The notes: generated by a model from the letters alone, not told the origin. A DNA stretch of 54,888 nt from Aurantiacibacter odishensis (GCF_003605195.1 NZ_QYOS01000016.1:1-54888); one strand, 5' to 3'; positions 9,737 through 16,923 are shown, numbered from the stretch's first letter. Program-made: numbers and translations.

Positions 9737-9762
9737 CGGGGCCGGCAATGCTGTCGGCCCCG
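9737..9762. other. Perfect 8-bp inverted repeat after the M48 gene
   Basis: CGGGGCCG at 9737-9744 pairs with CGGCCCCG at 9755-9762 around a 10-base loop. No T run follows, so it is probably a transcript-end stabilising stem or a helper to the stronger terminator 16 bases further on. Confidence 0.5.
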
Positions 9763-9777
9763 CTTCCATCGGGCAAC

Positions 9778-9814
9778 AAAAAAGGGCGCCAGGTTTCCCT
9801 GACGCCCCTTTTTT
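9778..9814. terminator. Bidirectional Rho-independent terminator
   Basis: A run of six A, then stem GGGCG-C-CAGG, loop, CCTG-A-CGCCC (one C-A mismatch) and a run of T. It works on both strands by symmetry and separates the rightward M48 gene from the leftward pilin gene that ends at 9828. Confidence 0.85.
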
Positions 9815-9827
9815 CTAAGAGCTGGTC

Positions 9828-10010
9828 TTAGTTGTTGGCGTCGTTAGCCGTTTCCAGCTCGGTCTGCACGTTCGTGAAGGTGTTGGTCAGCTCGCCGCCG
9901 AGGCTCTGCATGGCGGTGATGGCAGCAACTGCGATCAGAGCAGCGATCAGGCCGTATTCGATGGCGGTGGCGCCCTGTTCGTCACGGACGAGGTTCTTGA
10001 AGAAGGTCAT
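9828..10010 (-). CDS. Flp/Fap-type (type IVb) pilin
   Basis: A 60-residue prepilin of the Flp family, the subunit of tight-adherence (Tad) pili. The N-terminus MTFFKNLVRDEQG is a short positive leader; prepilin peptidase would cut after Gly, leaving ATAIEYGLIAALIAVAAITA, a hydrophobic helix with the conserved Glu five residues into the mature protein. The start at 10010 has AGGAG nine bases upstream on the minus strand. It lies downstream of a second pilin gene on the same strand. No tad/cpa assembly genes are in the window, so machinery must be elsewhere. Confidence 0.9.
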   Translation of the reverse strand: MTFFKNLVRDEQGATAIEYGLIAALIAVAAITAMQSLGGELTNTFTNVQTELETANDANN

Positions 10011-10104
10011 TTCAAATCTCCTGGTTTCAGTCTTCGGTACCCGGCTCAACCGGATGTCACCGTTCGAGCAATTTGGTTTTTACGTAGAAGGTGTTGAGAA
10101 ATTC

Positions 10105-10299
10105 CTAACTGACATCGCCATTATTCACGGCTTCCACGTCGTCGCTCACGTCCGTCCACATATCGATGGTTTCAGAGGCGAGAGATTGCAGAGCAGCGAT
10201 CATGCCGATCACGATCATCGCGAGGATGATGCCATACTCTACGGCTGTCGCACCGCGGGTATCGCGAAGCAGGCGCTTGATGAAATCCTTGGCAAACAT
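10105..10299 (-). CDS. Second Flp/Fap-type (type IVb) pilin
   Basis: A 64-residue prepilin beginning MFAKDFIKRLLRDTRG, with predicted cleavage before ATAVEYGIILAMIVIGMIAA and the conserved Glu at mature position 5. It resembles the neighbouring pilin in architecture but differs widely in sequence, especially in the acidic C-terminus (DVSDDVEAVNNGDVS), so they are diverged paralogues. Start at 10299 with AGGGGAC upstream on the minus strand. The 94 bases between the two pilins hold no obvious terminator. It is divergent from mutT. Confidence 0.88.
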   Translation of the reverse strand: MFAKDFIKRLLRDTRGATAVEYGIILAMIVIGMIAALQSLASETIDMWTDVSDDVEAVNNGDVS

Positions 10300-10378
10300 C
10301 GCTGGTCCCCTGATTAAAGTGCGACAGCATGCGAATTTGCAGCTTTGATTTAACAATTCCTTTCGAGAGGCCCTTTAA

Positions 10379-10780
10379 GTGCAAAAAAATCCGACATGGA
10401 TCCTCGTGGTGGCACTGGCGCTTTTCGATGACGAAGGTCGGCTTCTCATGCAGCAGCGCCCGGTTGGCAAGCATCACGCGGGCATGTGGGAATTCCCCGG
10501 CGGCAAGGTGGAACCCTTTGAAAAGCCTGCAAATGCCCTTGTCCGGGAGATCGCCGAGGAACTGTCGCTGGCGATTGATCCGGCACAACTGGAGCAGGCT
10601 TTCTTCGCCGAGGAGAGCAGCGATCCTGCGGTCGTTCTCAATCTTTACACTTCGCGGCAGGTAGTGAGCGATCCGCAGTCGCTCGAAGGCCAGGCGTGGG
10701 GCTGGTTTGCACCGCGCGAGGCGGCCGACCTGCCGTTGGCACCGATGGATCGAAAACTATTGTCACGGTTTGTCCGATAG
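10379..10780 (+). CDS. mutT: NUDIX hydrolase, MutT-like 8-oxo-dGTP diphosphatase
   Basis: A 133-residue NUDIX protein with the MutT layout; MutT removes 8-oxo-dGTP from the nucleotide pool to prevent A-to-C transversions. The N-terminus ILVVALALFDDEGRLLMQQRP and the WEFPGGKVE segment are typical of MutT. The Nudix box (Gly-x5-Glu-x7-REIAEEL) is complete except that the usual Gly near its end is Ser (EELSLAI); the catalytic Arg-Glu-x-x-Glu-Glu core is intact. The start is GTG at 10379 with GAGAGG 8 bases upstream. It is monocistronic, followed by tRNA-Arg. Confidence 0.82.
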   Translation: MQKNPTWILVVALALFDDEGRLLMQQRPVGKHHAGMWEFPGGKVEPFEKPANALVREIAEELSLAIDPAQLEQAFFAEESSDPAVVLNLYTSRQVVSDPQSLEGQAWGWFAPREAADLPLAPMDRKLLSRFVR

Positions 10781-10826
10781 GGGTTGCCAAGCTGCAAAAG
10801 CCCCCCTAGATGCCCGCCTCTCAAGC

Positions 10827-10903
10827 GCGCCAGTAGCTCAGCTGGATAGAGTACCTGACTACGAATCAGGCGGTCGGAGGTTCGAATCCTTCCTGGCGCG
10901 CCA
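10827..10903 (+). tRNA. tRNA-Arg (anticodon ACG)
   Basis: A 77-base cloverleaf with acceptor stem GCGCCAG / CTGGCGC, discriminator G and an encoded CCA at 10901-10903. The anticodon stem is CCTGA / TCAGG around loop CTACGAA, placing anticodon ACG at 10861-10863. The T loop is GGTTCGAATCC. ACG is normally deaminated to ICG to read CGU, CGC and CGA. A terminator follows within 10 bases. Confidence 0.96.
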
Positions 10904-10909
10904 AGAAAG

Positions 10910-10939
10910 CCCATCCCCGGCAAGGGGGTGGGTTTTTTT
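10910..10939 (+). terminator. Rho-independent terminator of tRNA-Arg
   Basis: A 9-bp stem CCCATCCCC / GGGGGTGGG (one G-T pair) with a 5-base loop, followed by seven T. It ends the tRNA-Arg transcript. Confidence 0.88.
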
Positions 10940-10999
10940 GTTGGTTCAAGGTCACGCTGGAGGCCACAGCGGCATTACCACCCCTTTTAGGTCACCTGA

Positions 11000-11025
11000 G
11001 GAACCCTTCACAGCGCTCGCCTGTT
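11000..11025 (+). promoter_or_regulatory. Candidate EcfG-type (general stress sigma) promoter
   Basis: GGAAC at 11000-11004, a 17-base spacer, then TGTT at 11022-11025, close to the EcfG consensus GGAAC-N16/17-CGTT. It lies 35 bases before the hemerythrin start, a normal leader length. Hemerythrin-domain genes are common members of alphaproteobacterial general-stress regulons, which supports the call. Confidence 0.6.
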
Positions 11026-11060
11026 CATCCTGCAAACGCATTGAACAGGAGCCAAACACC

Positions 11061-11546
11061 GTGTCCGAAGACATTTTCGCCCGCCTCAAGGAAGACCACG
11101 AATCGCACCGCGCGCTGCTCGACAAGATGGCCGAGACCCATGGTGAGAGCGACGAGCGCAAGAAATTGCTCGAGCAGTTCACCAAGGAAGTGAAGAGCCA
11201 CGCCGCCGCAGAAGAGCAGGCGCTCTATTCCACCATGCTGCGCAAACCGCCGACCACCGACATGACGCGCCACTCGGTTGCCGAACATCACGAACTGAAC
11301 GAACTGCTGAACGATCTGGCGGCGCAGGACATGTCCTCTTCCGCCTGGATGGCCACCTTCAAGAAGCTGGACCACGACTACCGTCACCACATCAACGAGG
11401 AAGAGGAAGACCACTTCCCCGAATTCGAACCTCACCTGACCGACGAAGACCGCGAGCACATGCGCAGTGTTTTCGATCGCCGCAAGGCGGAGGAAAAGGA
11501 AGAAGCCGAGGTGACGCCCGAGAAGATGGAAGACGCCAAGGAATAG
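11061..11546 (+). CDS. Hemerythrin HHE-domain protein
   Basis: A 161-residue four-helix protein of the HHE cation-binding family, which binds a di-iron centre and is linked to oxygen, NO or oxidative-stress handling. His and Glu pairs at the right spacing are visible: EDHESH near residues 10-15, KSHAAAEEQALY near 45-56, EHHELNELL near 76-84, and RHHINEEEEDHFPEF near 108-122. The last 25 residues are a charged, lysine/glutamate-rich tail. Start is GTG at 11061, with AGGAG about 10 bases upstream. It is probably the first gene of an operon with the phospholipase D family gene 30 bases downstream. Confidence 0.88.
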   Translation: MSEDIFARLKEDHESHRALLDKMAETHGESDERKKLLEQFTKEVKSHAAAEEQALYSTMLRKPPTTDMTRHSVAEHHELNELLNDLAAQDMSSSAWMATFKKLDHDYRHHINEEEEDHFPEFEPHLTDEDREHMRSVFDRRKAEEKEEAEVTPEKMEDAKE

Positions 11547-11576
11547 GCCTCAGAGTCCGGCGCGGAGGGAACATCA

Positions 11577-13121
11577 TTGGACAAGGTTGAAAACCGGGTC
11601 GAGGATTACGACGAGACCTCGGTGGAGCCGGGTGTGTGGCGTTACGCCAGGGCGCGAAAGGTACGCGTCGTCATCGACGGCGCGGATTATTTCGACCTCA
11701 TCCAGCAGGCGATGCTGAAGGCACGGCAGCGCATCCTCCTGATTGGTTGGGATTTCGATACCCGCATCCACCTCAAGCGCGGTCGCCGCTGGTGGCAGCG
11801 TGGCTGGAAAAGCCAGTATCCCTCGCGCCTCGGCAGCTTCATCCTGTGGCTGAACCGCCATCGGCCGGATCTTGAAATCCGCATCCTGAAATGGAGCTAC
11901 GGGTTCCTCAAATTCTTCGGGCGCGGGGCAATGGCGTTCGATTTGCTCCGCTGGTGGCGTCACCGGCGTATCGATTTCAAGTTCGATACCGCCCATCCGG
12001 TCGGCTGCTCGCACCACCAGAAGCTGGTCATCATCGATGACGATTTCGCCGTGTGCGGCGGTATCGACATGACCACACGCCGCTGGGACACGCGGGAGCA
12101 CCTGGAAAACGATCCGCGCCGCGCGCAGCCGGATGGCACGCTTTACGGCCCTTGGCACGACATGACGATGATGATGGAGGGCGACGTCGCGGTCGAACTG
12201 GAGCGCCTGGGCCGCGCGCGCTGGGTGAGGGCAGGCGGCAAGCCGCTTTCCATGCCCGAGCGGGATCCCGGCAGTGCCTGGCCCGATGGGTTGGTTCCGC
12301 ATTTCGAGGATGTCGAAGTGGGCATTGCACGCAGCAGGGCGGCCTACGATCACGATTGCAAGATCGACGAGGTCGAGACGCTGTTCCTCAAGCAGATCGC
12401 CGCAGCGAAACGCTTCATCTACATAGAGAACCAGTATTTCACCGCGCGCACGATTTGCGAGGCTATCGCAAAGCGCCTGGCCGAACCCGATCCGCCCGAA
12501 ATCGTGATCGTCATGCCCCACACTGGCGAAGGCTGGGCCGAAGCGACCGCGATGGACCCGGCGCGCGACGAACTGGTAGAGGCGCTGAAGGAACTGGACG
12601 GTTCTGACCGTTTCCACCTCTACGTGCCGTTCAGCGGTGAAACGCCTATCTACGTCCATGCCAAGCTGATGATCGTGGATGACCGCGTCCTGCGCATCGG
12701 TTCGTCCAACCTCAACAACAGGTCGATGGGGCTGGACAGCGAGTGCGACGTGTTCATCGATTGCGACAGGCGCGGCAATGAAAAGGCCGAGGCGCAGATC
12801 CGCTCCATCCGCGAGTCGCTGTTGGCCGAACACCTGGGCATCTTCGTCCAGGACGTGCCTTTCCTGATCGAGAAGAACGGCAGCATGGCCGGCATGATCG
12901 CCTATGTCGGCGACAAGCACCGGCGGCATCTGCGCCCATTGCATTCCGGACGGCACTCGGACTGGGAAACGGAACTGGCCTTGGAACAGCGGCTCGATCC
13001 GGAGGAGCCGGAAGAGCTTCTCGAAGTCGATACTTCCAGGCGTGGCCTTTTTCGTCCGGGCAGCCTATTGGCGAGAGCGCGTAGCAAGCTGAAGAGAAAG
13101 CGCGACAGGACGAATGAGTAG
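11577..13121 (+). CDS. Phospholipase D superfamily protein (cardiolipin synthase-like)
   Basis: A 514-residue protein with both HKD motifs of the phospholipase D superfamily: His147-x-Lys149-x4-Asp154 in SHHQKLVIIDD and His361-x-Lys363-x4-Asp368 in YVHAKLMIVDD, each followed by the usual GG or GSxN segment. The substrate could be phosphatidylglycerol or another phospholipid; cardiolipin synthase or a true phospholipase D are both possible. There is no N-terminal membrane helix pair as in ClsA. Start is TTG at 11577 with GGAGGGA 8 bases upstream; no ATG fits nearby. The end overlaps folE by 8 bases. It probably shares the stress-type promoter upstream of the hemerythrin gene. Confidence 0.85.
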   Translation: MDKVENRVEDYDETSVEPGVWRYARARKVRVVIDGADYFDLIQQAMLKARQRILLIGWDFDTRIHLKRGRRWWQRGWKSQYPSRLGSFILWLNRHRPDLEIRILKWSYGFLKFFGRGAMAFDLLRWWRHRRIDFKFDTAHPVGCSHHQKLVIIDDDFAVCGGIDMTTRRWDTREHLENDPRRAQPDGTLYGPWHDMTMMMEGDVAVELERLGRARWVRAGGKPLSMPERDPGSAWPDGLVPHFEDVEVGIARSRAAYDHDCKIDEVETLFLKQIAAAKRFIYIENQYFTARTICEAIAKRLAEPDPPEIVIVMPHTGEGWAEATAMDPARDELVEALKELDGSDRFHLYVPFSGETPIYVHAKLMIVDDRVLRIGSSNLNNRSMGLDSECDVFIDCDRRGNEKAEAQIRSIRESLLAEHLGIFVQDVPFLIEKNGSMAGMIAYVGDKHRRHLRPLHSGRHSDWETELALEQRLDPEEPEELLEVDTSRRGLFRPGSLLARARSKLKRKRDRTNE

Positions 13122-13722
13122 CCTTGTAGGTCCCGACGAGGACGATCCCCGCGGCAAGCCCCCGGTTCCCGAAGATGTACAGGAAGCGATCCGCACGCTC
13201 ATCAGGTGGGCGGGCGACGATCCGGAGCGAGAAGGGTTGCTGGACACGCCCAAGAGGGTTGCGCGTGCGTGGAAAGAATATTGCATCGGCTACGATGAAG
13301 ACCCCTCGCATCACCTTGCTCGCGTGTTCGAGGAGGTTGGCGGTTACGACGAGATCGTGCTGCTGAAGGACATTCCCTTCCAGAGCCACTGCGAGCACCA
13401 CATGGCCCCGATCATCGGCAAGGCGGCAATCGCCTACCTGCCGACGGACCGCGTGGTTGGCATCTCCAAGCTGGCCCGCGTGCTGCATGGCTTTGCTCGC
13501 CGCTTGCAGGTGCAGGAGCGCCTCACCGCCGAAGTGGCGCAGTGCATCCAGGATCATCTCAATCCCCGCGGCGTTGCCGTGGTGATCGAGGCGAGTCACG
13601 CCTGCATGACCGCGCGCGGCGTTCGCACGCCCGGCGTCAGCATGGTCACCAGCCAGGTGATGGGCACTTTCCGCAAGGACTCGAAGAGCCGCGAGGAAGT
13701 GCTCAAGCTGATGGGTTACTGA
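13114..13722 (+). CDS. folE: GTP cyclohydrolase I
   Basis: Converts GTP to 7,8-dihydroneopterin triphosphate, the first step of tetrahydrofolate synthesis, as a zinc enzyme in the cytosol. The 202-residue protein has zinc ligands Cys93 and His96 in SHCEHHMAP and Cys164 in HACMTARGV, with the VVGISKLAR and LQVQERLT signatures. It is the type IA enzyme. Its ATG lies inside the last codons of the phospholipase D family gene (8-base overlap), so translation is coupled. The MurA-like gene follows after about 40 bases. Confidence 0.97.
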   Translation: MSSLVGPDEDDPRGKPPVPEDVQEAIRTLIRWAGDDPEREGLLDTPKRVARAWKEYCIGYDEDPSHHLARVFEEVGGYDEIVLLKDIPFQSHCEHHMAPIIGKAAIAYLPTDRVVGISKLARVLHGFARRLQVQERLTAEVAQCIQDHLNPRGVAVVIEASHACMTARGVRTPGVSMVTSQVMGTFRKDSKSREEVLKLMGY

Positions 13723-13763
13723 GCGGGCCGCACGGCACCGCCACACGAATTGAAAGGAATATG

Positions 13764-15056
13764 ATGACTGCATTGCGCGTAAGAGGCGGGCAGAAGCTGG
13801 TCGGCGAGATCGATCCCTCCGCCAACAAGAACGCGGTGCTCCCGGTACTGTGCGCAACGCTGCTCAGCGATGCGCCGATCATGCTGCGCAACGTGCCAGA
13901 GATTACCGATGTCACGCGTATCCATGCGTTCTTCACGGAACTTGGCTCCACGGTGGAGTGGGACAAGCAGGCTAAGACCCTGCGCATCGACCATTCGACG
14001 ATCCCCTCCAGCGCCAAGGCCAAGCTGCCGCAGGCGATGCGCGCCTCGATCATGATGATTCCCGGACTGCTCGCGCGTCTGGGCGAAGCGCGCCTGGAGC
14101 ACGAGGTGAAGGGCTGCACACTCGGCGCGCGCGAGATCGATCCGCACGTTCAGGTGTTCAAGGCGTTCGGGGCGGAGGTTTCCTACGAGGGCAAGGACAT
14201 CGTCTTTCGCAATGCGCGCAAGGCCGAAGGCACGCGCATGTGGCTGGAATATGCTTCCGTCACCACGACCGAGAATTTCATCATCAGCGCGCTGACCGCG
14301 ACCGGCACGAGCCAGATCGTGAACGCCGCGTGTGAGCCGCACGTGCAGGAAATGTGCACGTTCCTGGAACAGATGGGCGGCACGATTCGGGGGAAGGGCA
14401 CCTCCATGGTGTCCATCGACGGGTTCCGCGATTTCAAGGAAGTGGACTACACCTTCGTCGAGGATTTCCACGAGATCGCCACTTTCCTCGCGCTGGCGGC
14501 TGTCACCGGCGGCGACGTCTCGGTGCGCAACACGCGGCCCGAGGACTTCATGCTGATCGACCGCACGTTCGAGAAGTTCGGCGCCCATGTGGAGCACAAG
14601 GACGGCTGGTCGCGCCTGAACGCGCCTGAGGAACTGGTGGTGCAGCGCAATTTCACCAACCACCTGACCACGAAGGTGGAAGCCGCGCCGTGGCCATACA
14701 TTCCTGCCGACCTGCTGCCGATCTTCATCGCGTTGGGCGTGAAGGCGAAGGGGCAGACGATGTTCTGGAACAAGGTCTACGAAGGCGGGCTGACCTGGCA
14801 TACCGAGCTCAGCCTGTTCGGCGCGCACACGCTGCTGTGCGATCCGCACCGCCTGATCACTTTCGGCGGTGACAAGCTGGTGCCGGCCACCGTGACCAGT
14901 CCCTACATCATCCGCGTTGCCATCGCCCTGCTGATGGTGGCGGCGAGCATCGACGGCGAATCGACCATTCTCGACGCCGATCCTATGCGCCGCGCGCACC
15001 CGAATTTCGTGCCCAATATCGACAGCCTCGGCGTCGATGTGTCGTGGGACGATTAA
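13764..15056 (+). CDS. MurA-like enolpyruvyl transferase (UDP-GlcNAc 1-carboxyvinyltransferase family)
   Basis: Member of the EPSP synthase/MurA fold family; MurA adds enolpyruvate from PEP to UDP-GlcNAc, the first committed step of peptidoglycan synthesis. The 430-residue protein keeps the Lys-Asn pair (SANKNAVLP), the active-site Cys118 in KGCTLGAREIDPH, and an Asp in PYIPADLLP that matches the MurA catalytic Asp. The C-terminal signatures are diverged: the usual DLRA segment reads SPYIIRVAI and the RGYE segment reads MRRAHPN. It may therefore be a paralogue beside a standard murA elsewhere. ATG codons occur at 13761 and 13764; AAGGAA spacing favours 13764. It follows folE by about 40 bases. 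Confidence 0.75.
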   Translation: MTALRVRGGQKLVGEIDPSANKNAVLPVLCATLLSDAPIMLRNVPEITDVTRIHAFFTELGSTVEWDKQAKTLRIDHSTIPSSAKAKLPQAMRASIMMIPGLLARLGEARLEHEVKGCTLGAREIDPHVQVFKAFGAEVSYEGKDIVFRNARKAEGTRMWLEYASVTTTENFIISALTATGTSQIVNAACEPHVQEMCTFLEQMGGTIRGKGTSMVSIDGFRDFKEVDYTFVEDFHEIATFLALAAVTGGDVSVRNTRPEDFMLIDRTFEKFGAHVEHKDGWSRLNAPEELVVQRNFTNHLTTKVEAAPWPYIPADLLPIFIALGVKAKGQTMFWNKVYEGGLTWHTELSLFGAHTLLCDPHRLITFGGDKLVPATVTSPYIIRVAIALLMVAASIDGESTILDADPMRRAHPNFVPNIDSLGVDVSWDD

Positions 15057-15118
15057 GAGAAGGGAAGGGGCCGGTCTGGTCCCGACCATGAAACCACCCC
15101 CAGAAAGAGGATCAGATT

Positions 15119-15625
15119 ATGCGCAAGATCGTACTCGCTACCGCCATGGCCGGAACGGCTCTCACCCTGACCGCCTGCGGCGACACGTCGGATGTGCCTT
15201 CCGACGTCGAGACCATGGAGCCGGTTGAGCAGGTCGAAACCTATCCCGATGCAGTCGACGTCGTCGCCAACGCCAGCACCGCTTCTGCCGAGGAACTGGT
15301 CGCCGTGGAAGGCGTGTCTCAGGAACTGGCCGACGCCATCGTCGCAGGCCAGCCCTACGCCGATGTGATCGCGCTCAACACCGTGCTGCTGGCAAACGGC
15401 ACCGAGGAAGAAGCCGCGACGGTGCTGGAAAACGTCTTCGTGCCGGTGAACCTCAACACCGCGACCGCTGAGCAGATCGCGCTGATTCCCGGCATGACCG
15501 ACCGCATGGTTGGCGAATTTCTGGAATACCAGCCCTACGAGAACATGGACGAATTCGACCGTGAAATCGGCAAGTATGTCGATGAGGACGAAGTCGCCCG
15601 TCTGCGCCGCTACGTCACTCTCTGA
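15119..15625 (+). CDS. Lipoprotein with two helix-hairpin-helix motifs
   Basis: A 168-residue protein with a lipoprotein signal ending LTLTAC, so Cys20 would be lipidated and the rest periplasmic. The mature part has two ComEA-like helix-hairpin-helix units: one around residues 52-85 (STASAEELVAVEGVSQELA) and one around 110-150 (LNTATAEQIALIPGMTDRM). ComEA proteins bind incoming DNA at the membrane, but this protein is strongly acidic and has few basic residues near the hairpins, so DNA binding is doubtful. Start ATG 15119 with AGAGG upstream. Its last 16 bases overlap the end of the opposite-strand MsrQ-like gene. Confidence 0.8.
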   Translation: MRKIVLATAMAGTALTLTACGDTSDVPSDVETMEPVEQVETYPDAVDVVANASTASAEELVAVEGVSQELADAIVAGQPYADVIALNTVLLANGTEEEAATVLENVFVPVNLNTATAEQIALIPGMTDRMVGEFLEYQPYENMDEFDREIGKYVDEDEVARLRRYVTL

Positions 15626-16194
15626 CGTAGTTGCAGGGCTATCCTGACGATCTCGATGGCGGCCATGATCCCGATGTGTATCCAGGCCGTCGTCGGATCG
15701 AAGGATGCCAGCACCCAGTGCACGAACATCAGCACCGCTGCCGGATAGACGAGGCGGTGCAGCTTCTTCCATGACCGCTTGAGCGCCCGCACGGACTTGT
15801 CGTTGGATGTGATCGCCAGCGGTAAGAACAGCGCCAGCGCCAGCCAGCCTGTAAGCATGTCCGGGTTGGTCGCTTCGTCGAGAATGGGCTGCAAGTCGGC
15901 CTTGTTCCACAGGTAGATCGCCGTGTGCAGGGCAGCATAGGCGAAGCTTGCCACGCCAAGGTCGCGCCGCCTGCGCATCAGCCATATGGCCCAGCCGGCC
16001 TTGCGGAACAGCAGGCGGATAGGCGTTACCGCCAGCGTCACCATCAGCAGCCACGCCGCCCAGTCGCCAGTGTCCCCGATCGCGTGGCCGAAGCCATAGG
16101 TTCGCGGTGTCACTGCCCATTGCCCGAGGATCCAGATGCCGGGCAGGGCGAGCACGAGCCACAGGAACGGGCGGGATTTCAGGATGGCCTGCAT
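15610..16194 (-). CDS. MsrQ-like ferric-reductase-type heme membrane protein
   Basis: A 194-residue membrane protein with about six hydrophobic segments and the ferric-reductase-like fold. Paired His residues suited to heme b binding occur in ALHTAIYLW and HRLVYPAAVLMFVHW, and the layout matches MsrQ, the heme subunit that passes electrons to the periplasmic methionine-sulfoxide reductase MsrP. The usual partner msrP is not adjacent, so another electron acceptor is possible. The start is taken at the ATG at 16194 (MQAILKSRP); upstream in-frame sequence overlaps the terminator. Its 3' end overlaps the helix-hairpin-helix lipoprotein gene by 16 bases in convergent orientation. Confidence 0.78.
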   Translation of the reverse strand: MQAILKSRPFLWLVLALPGIWILGQWAVTPRTYGFGHAIGDTGDWAAWLLMVTLAVTPIRLLFRKAGWAIWLMRRRRDLGVASFAYAALHTAIYLWNKADLQPILDEATNPDMLTGWLALALFLPLAITSNDKSVRALKRSWKKLHRLVYPAAVLMFVHWVLASFDPTTAWIHIGIMAAIEIVRIALQLRQRVT

Positions 16195-16217
16195 GGCGTG
16201 ATACCGTATCCTTGAAA

Positions 16218-16244
16218 AAAGGGCGCCCGAACCGGACGCCCTTT
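16218..16244. terminator. Hairpin between two minus-strand genes (terminator)
   Basis: Stem AAAGGGCG-C-CCG / CGG-A-CGCCCTTT with a 3-base loop and one C-A mismatch, with extra A on the left flank. On the minus strand it follows the peroxiredoxin stop (16265) and a run of T follows the stem, so it should end the peroxiredoxin transcript before the MsrQ-like gene. Confidence 0.8.
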
Positions 16245-16264
16245 CCTGTTTCAATTATCAGCGA

Positions 16265-16744
16265 TCAAAGCTGGCCGAGCATGTGCTCCGCGCTGGAGAC
16301 CTTGAACTCGCCGGGGCCTTCCACGTTGATCTCGGTCACGACGCCGTCGTCCACGATCATCGAATATCGGTTGGAGCGGGTGCCCATGCCATAGCCACTC
16401 ATGTCGGCAGTAAGGCCCATGGCCTTGGCGAAGTCGCCGCTGCCGTCGGCCAGCATGGTGATTGCGTCGCCGCCGTCGGCCTTGTTCCAGGCACCCATCA
16501 CGAAAGCGTCGTTCACGGCCGTGCAGGCAATCTCGTCGATGCCCTTGGCCTTGAGCTCATCAGCCTTCTCCACGTAGCCGGGCAGGTGCTTGGCAGAGCA
16601 GGTGGGCGTGAAAGCGCCGGGCACGGCGAACAATGCCACCTTCTTGCCGGCGAAGAAATCGCTCGACTGCACGGCTTCCGGACCGTCGCTCGTGGGTTTC
16701 ACCAACTTTACGTCGGGAAGCTTGTCACCTTTGGAAATCGTCAT
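16265..16744 (-). CDS. Peroxiredoxin (Prx5 type)
   Basis: Thiol peroxidase of 159 residues in the Prx5 subgroup, which reduces peroxides using a peroxidatic Cys. That residue is Cys49 in PGAFTPTCS, the Prx5 signature; a second Cys occurs in EIACTAVND and could serve as resolving or be neutral. The RSNRYSMIVDDG segment near the end is also typical. In related bacteria the reductant is glutathione/glutaredoxin or thioredoxin. The start at 16744 has AGGAGG nearby on the minus strand. It is divergent from ahcY, with about 180 bases between the start codons. Confidence 0.92.
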   Translation of the reverse strand: MTISKGDKLPDVKLVKPTSDGPEAVQSSDFFAGKKVALFAVPGAFTPTCSAKHLPGYVEKADELKAKGIDEIACTAVNDAFVMGAWNKADGGDAITMLADGSGDFAKAMGLTADMSGYGMGTRSNRYSMIVDDGVVTEINVEGPGEFKVSSAEHMLGQL

Positions 16745-16817
16745 TTGGTAATCCTCCTGTCACCGTCCACGGGCCGACATAAGTGCTGGCGCGACGGGCG
16801 CAAGCGGAATGCTCGAA

Positions 16818-16872
16818 AGGCGGGGGTTGTCCGCCAACATTGTCCCGCCTATGTGCAGCCGCAGCATAGGCG
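16818..16872 (+). promoter_or_regulatory. ahcY leader with mutually exclusive stem-loops
   Basis: Three stems can form but share bases: GGCGG (16819-16823) with CCGCC (16831-16835); AGGCGGG (16818-16824) with CCCGCCT (16844-16850); and CGCCTATG (16846-16853) with CATAGGCG (16865-16872), an 8-bp perfect repeat. They lie 50-105 bases before the ahcY start. Such overlap is typical of switching leaders but may be chance in GC-rich DNA. It does not match the SAH riboswitch as I know it. Confidence 0.35.
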
Positions 16873-16923
16873 TTGCATGGAGCCCCGGCGACGCATCACC
16901 CGAACACGACAGGAGACGTGCCC

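Noticed and set aside
10827-10903. tRNA-Arg as an integration site for an island
   Set aside because: No integrase, no repeat of the tRNA 3' end and no change in gene style follow; the next genes look native.
16745-16923. Known SAH riboswitch before ahcY
   Set aside because: The conserved SAH riboswitch sequence as I know it is not visible. The overlapping stems are reported as a separate, weaker candidate.
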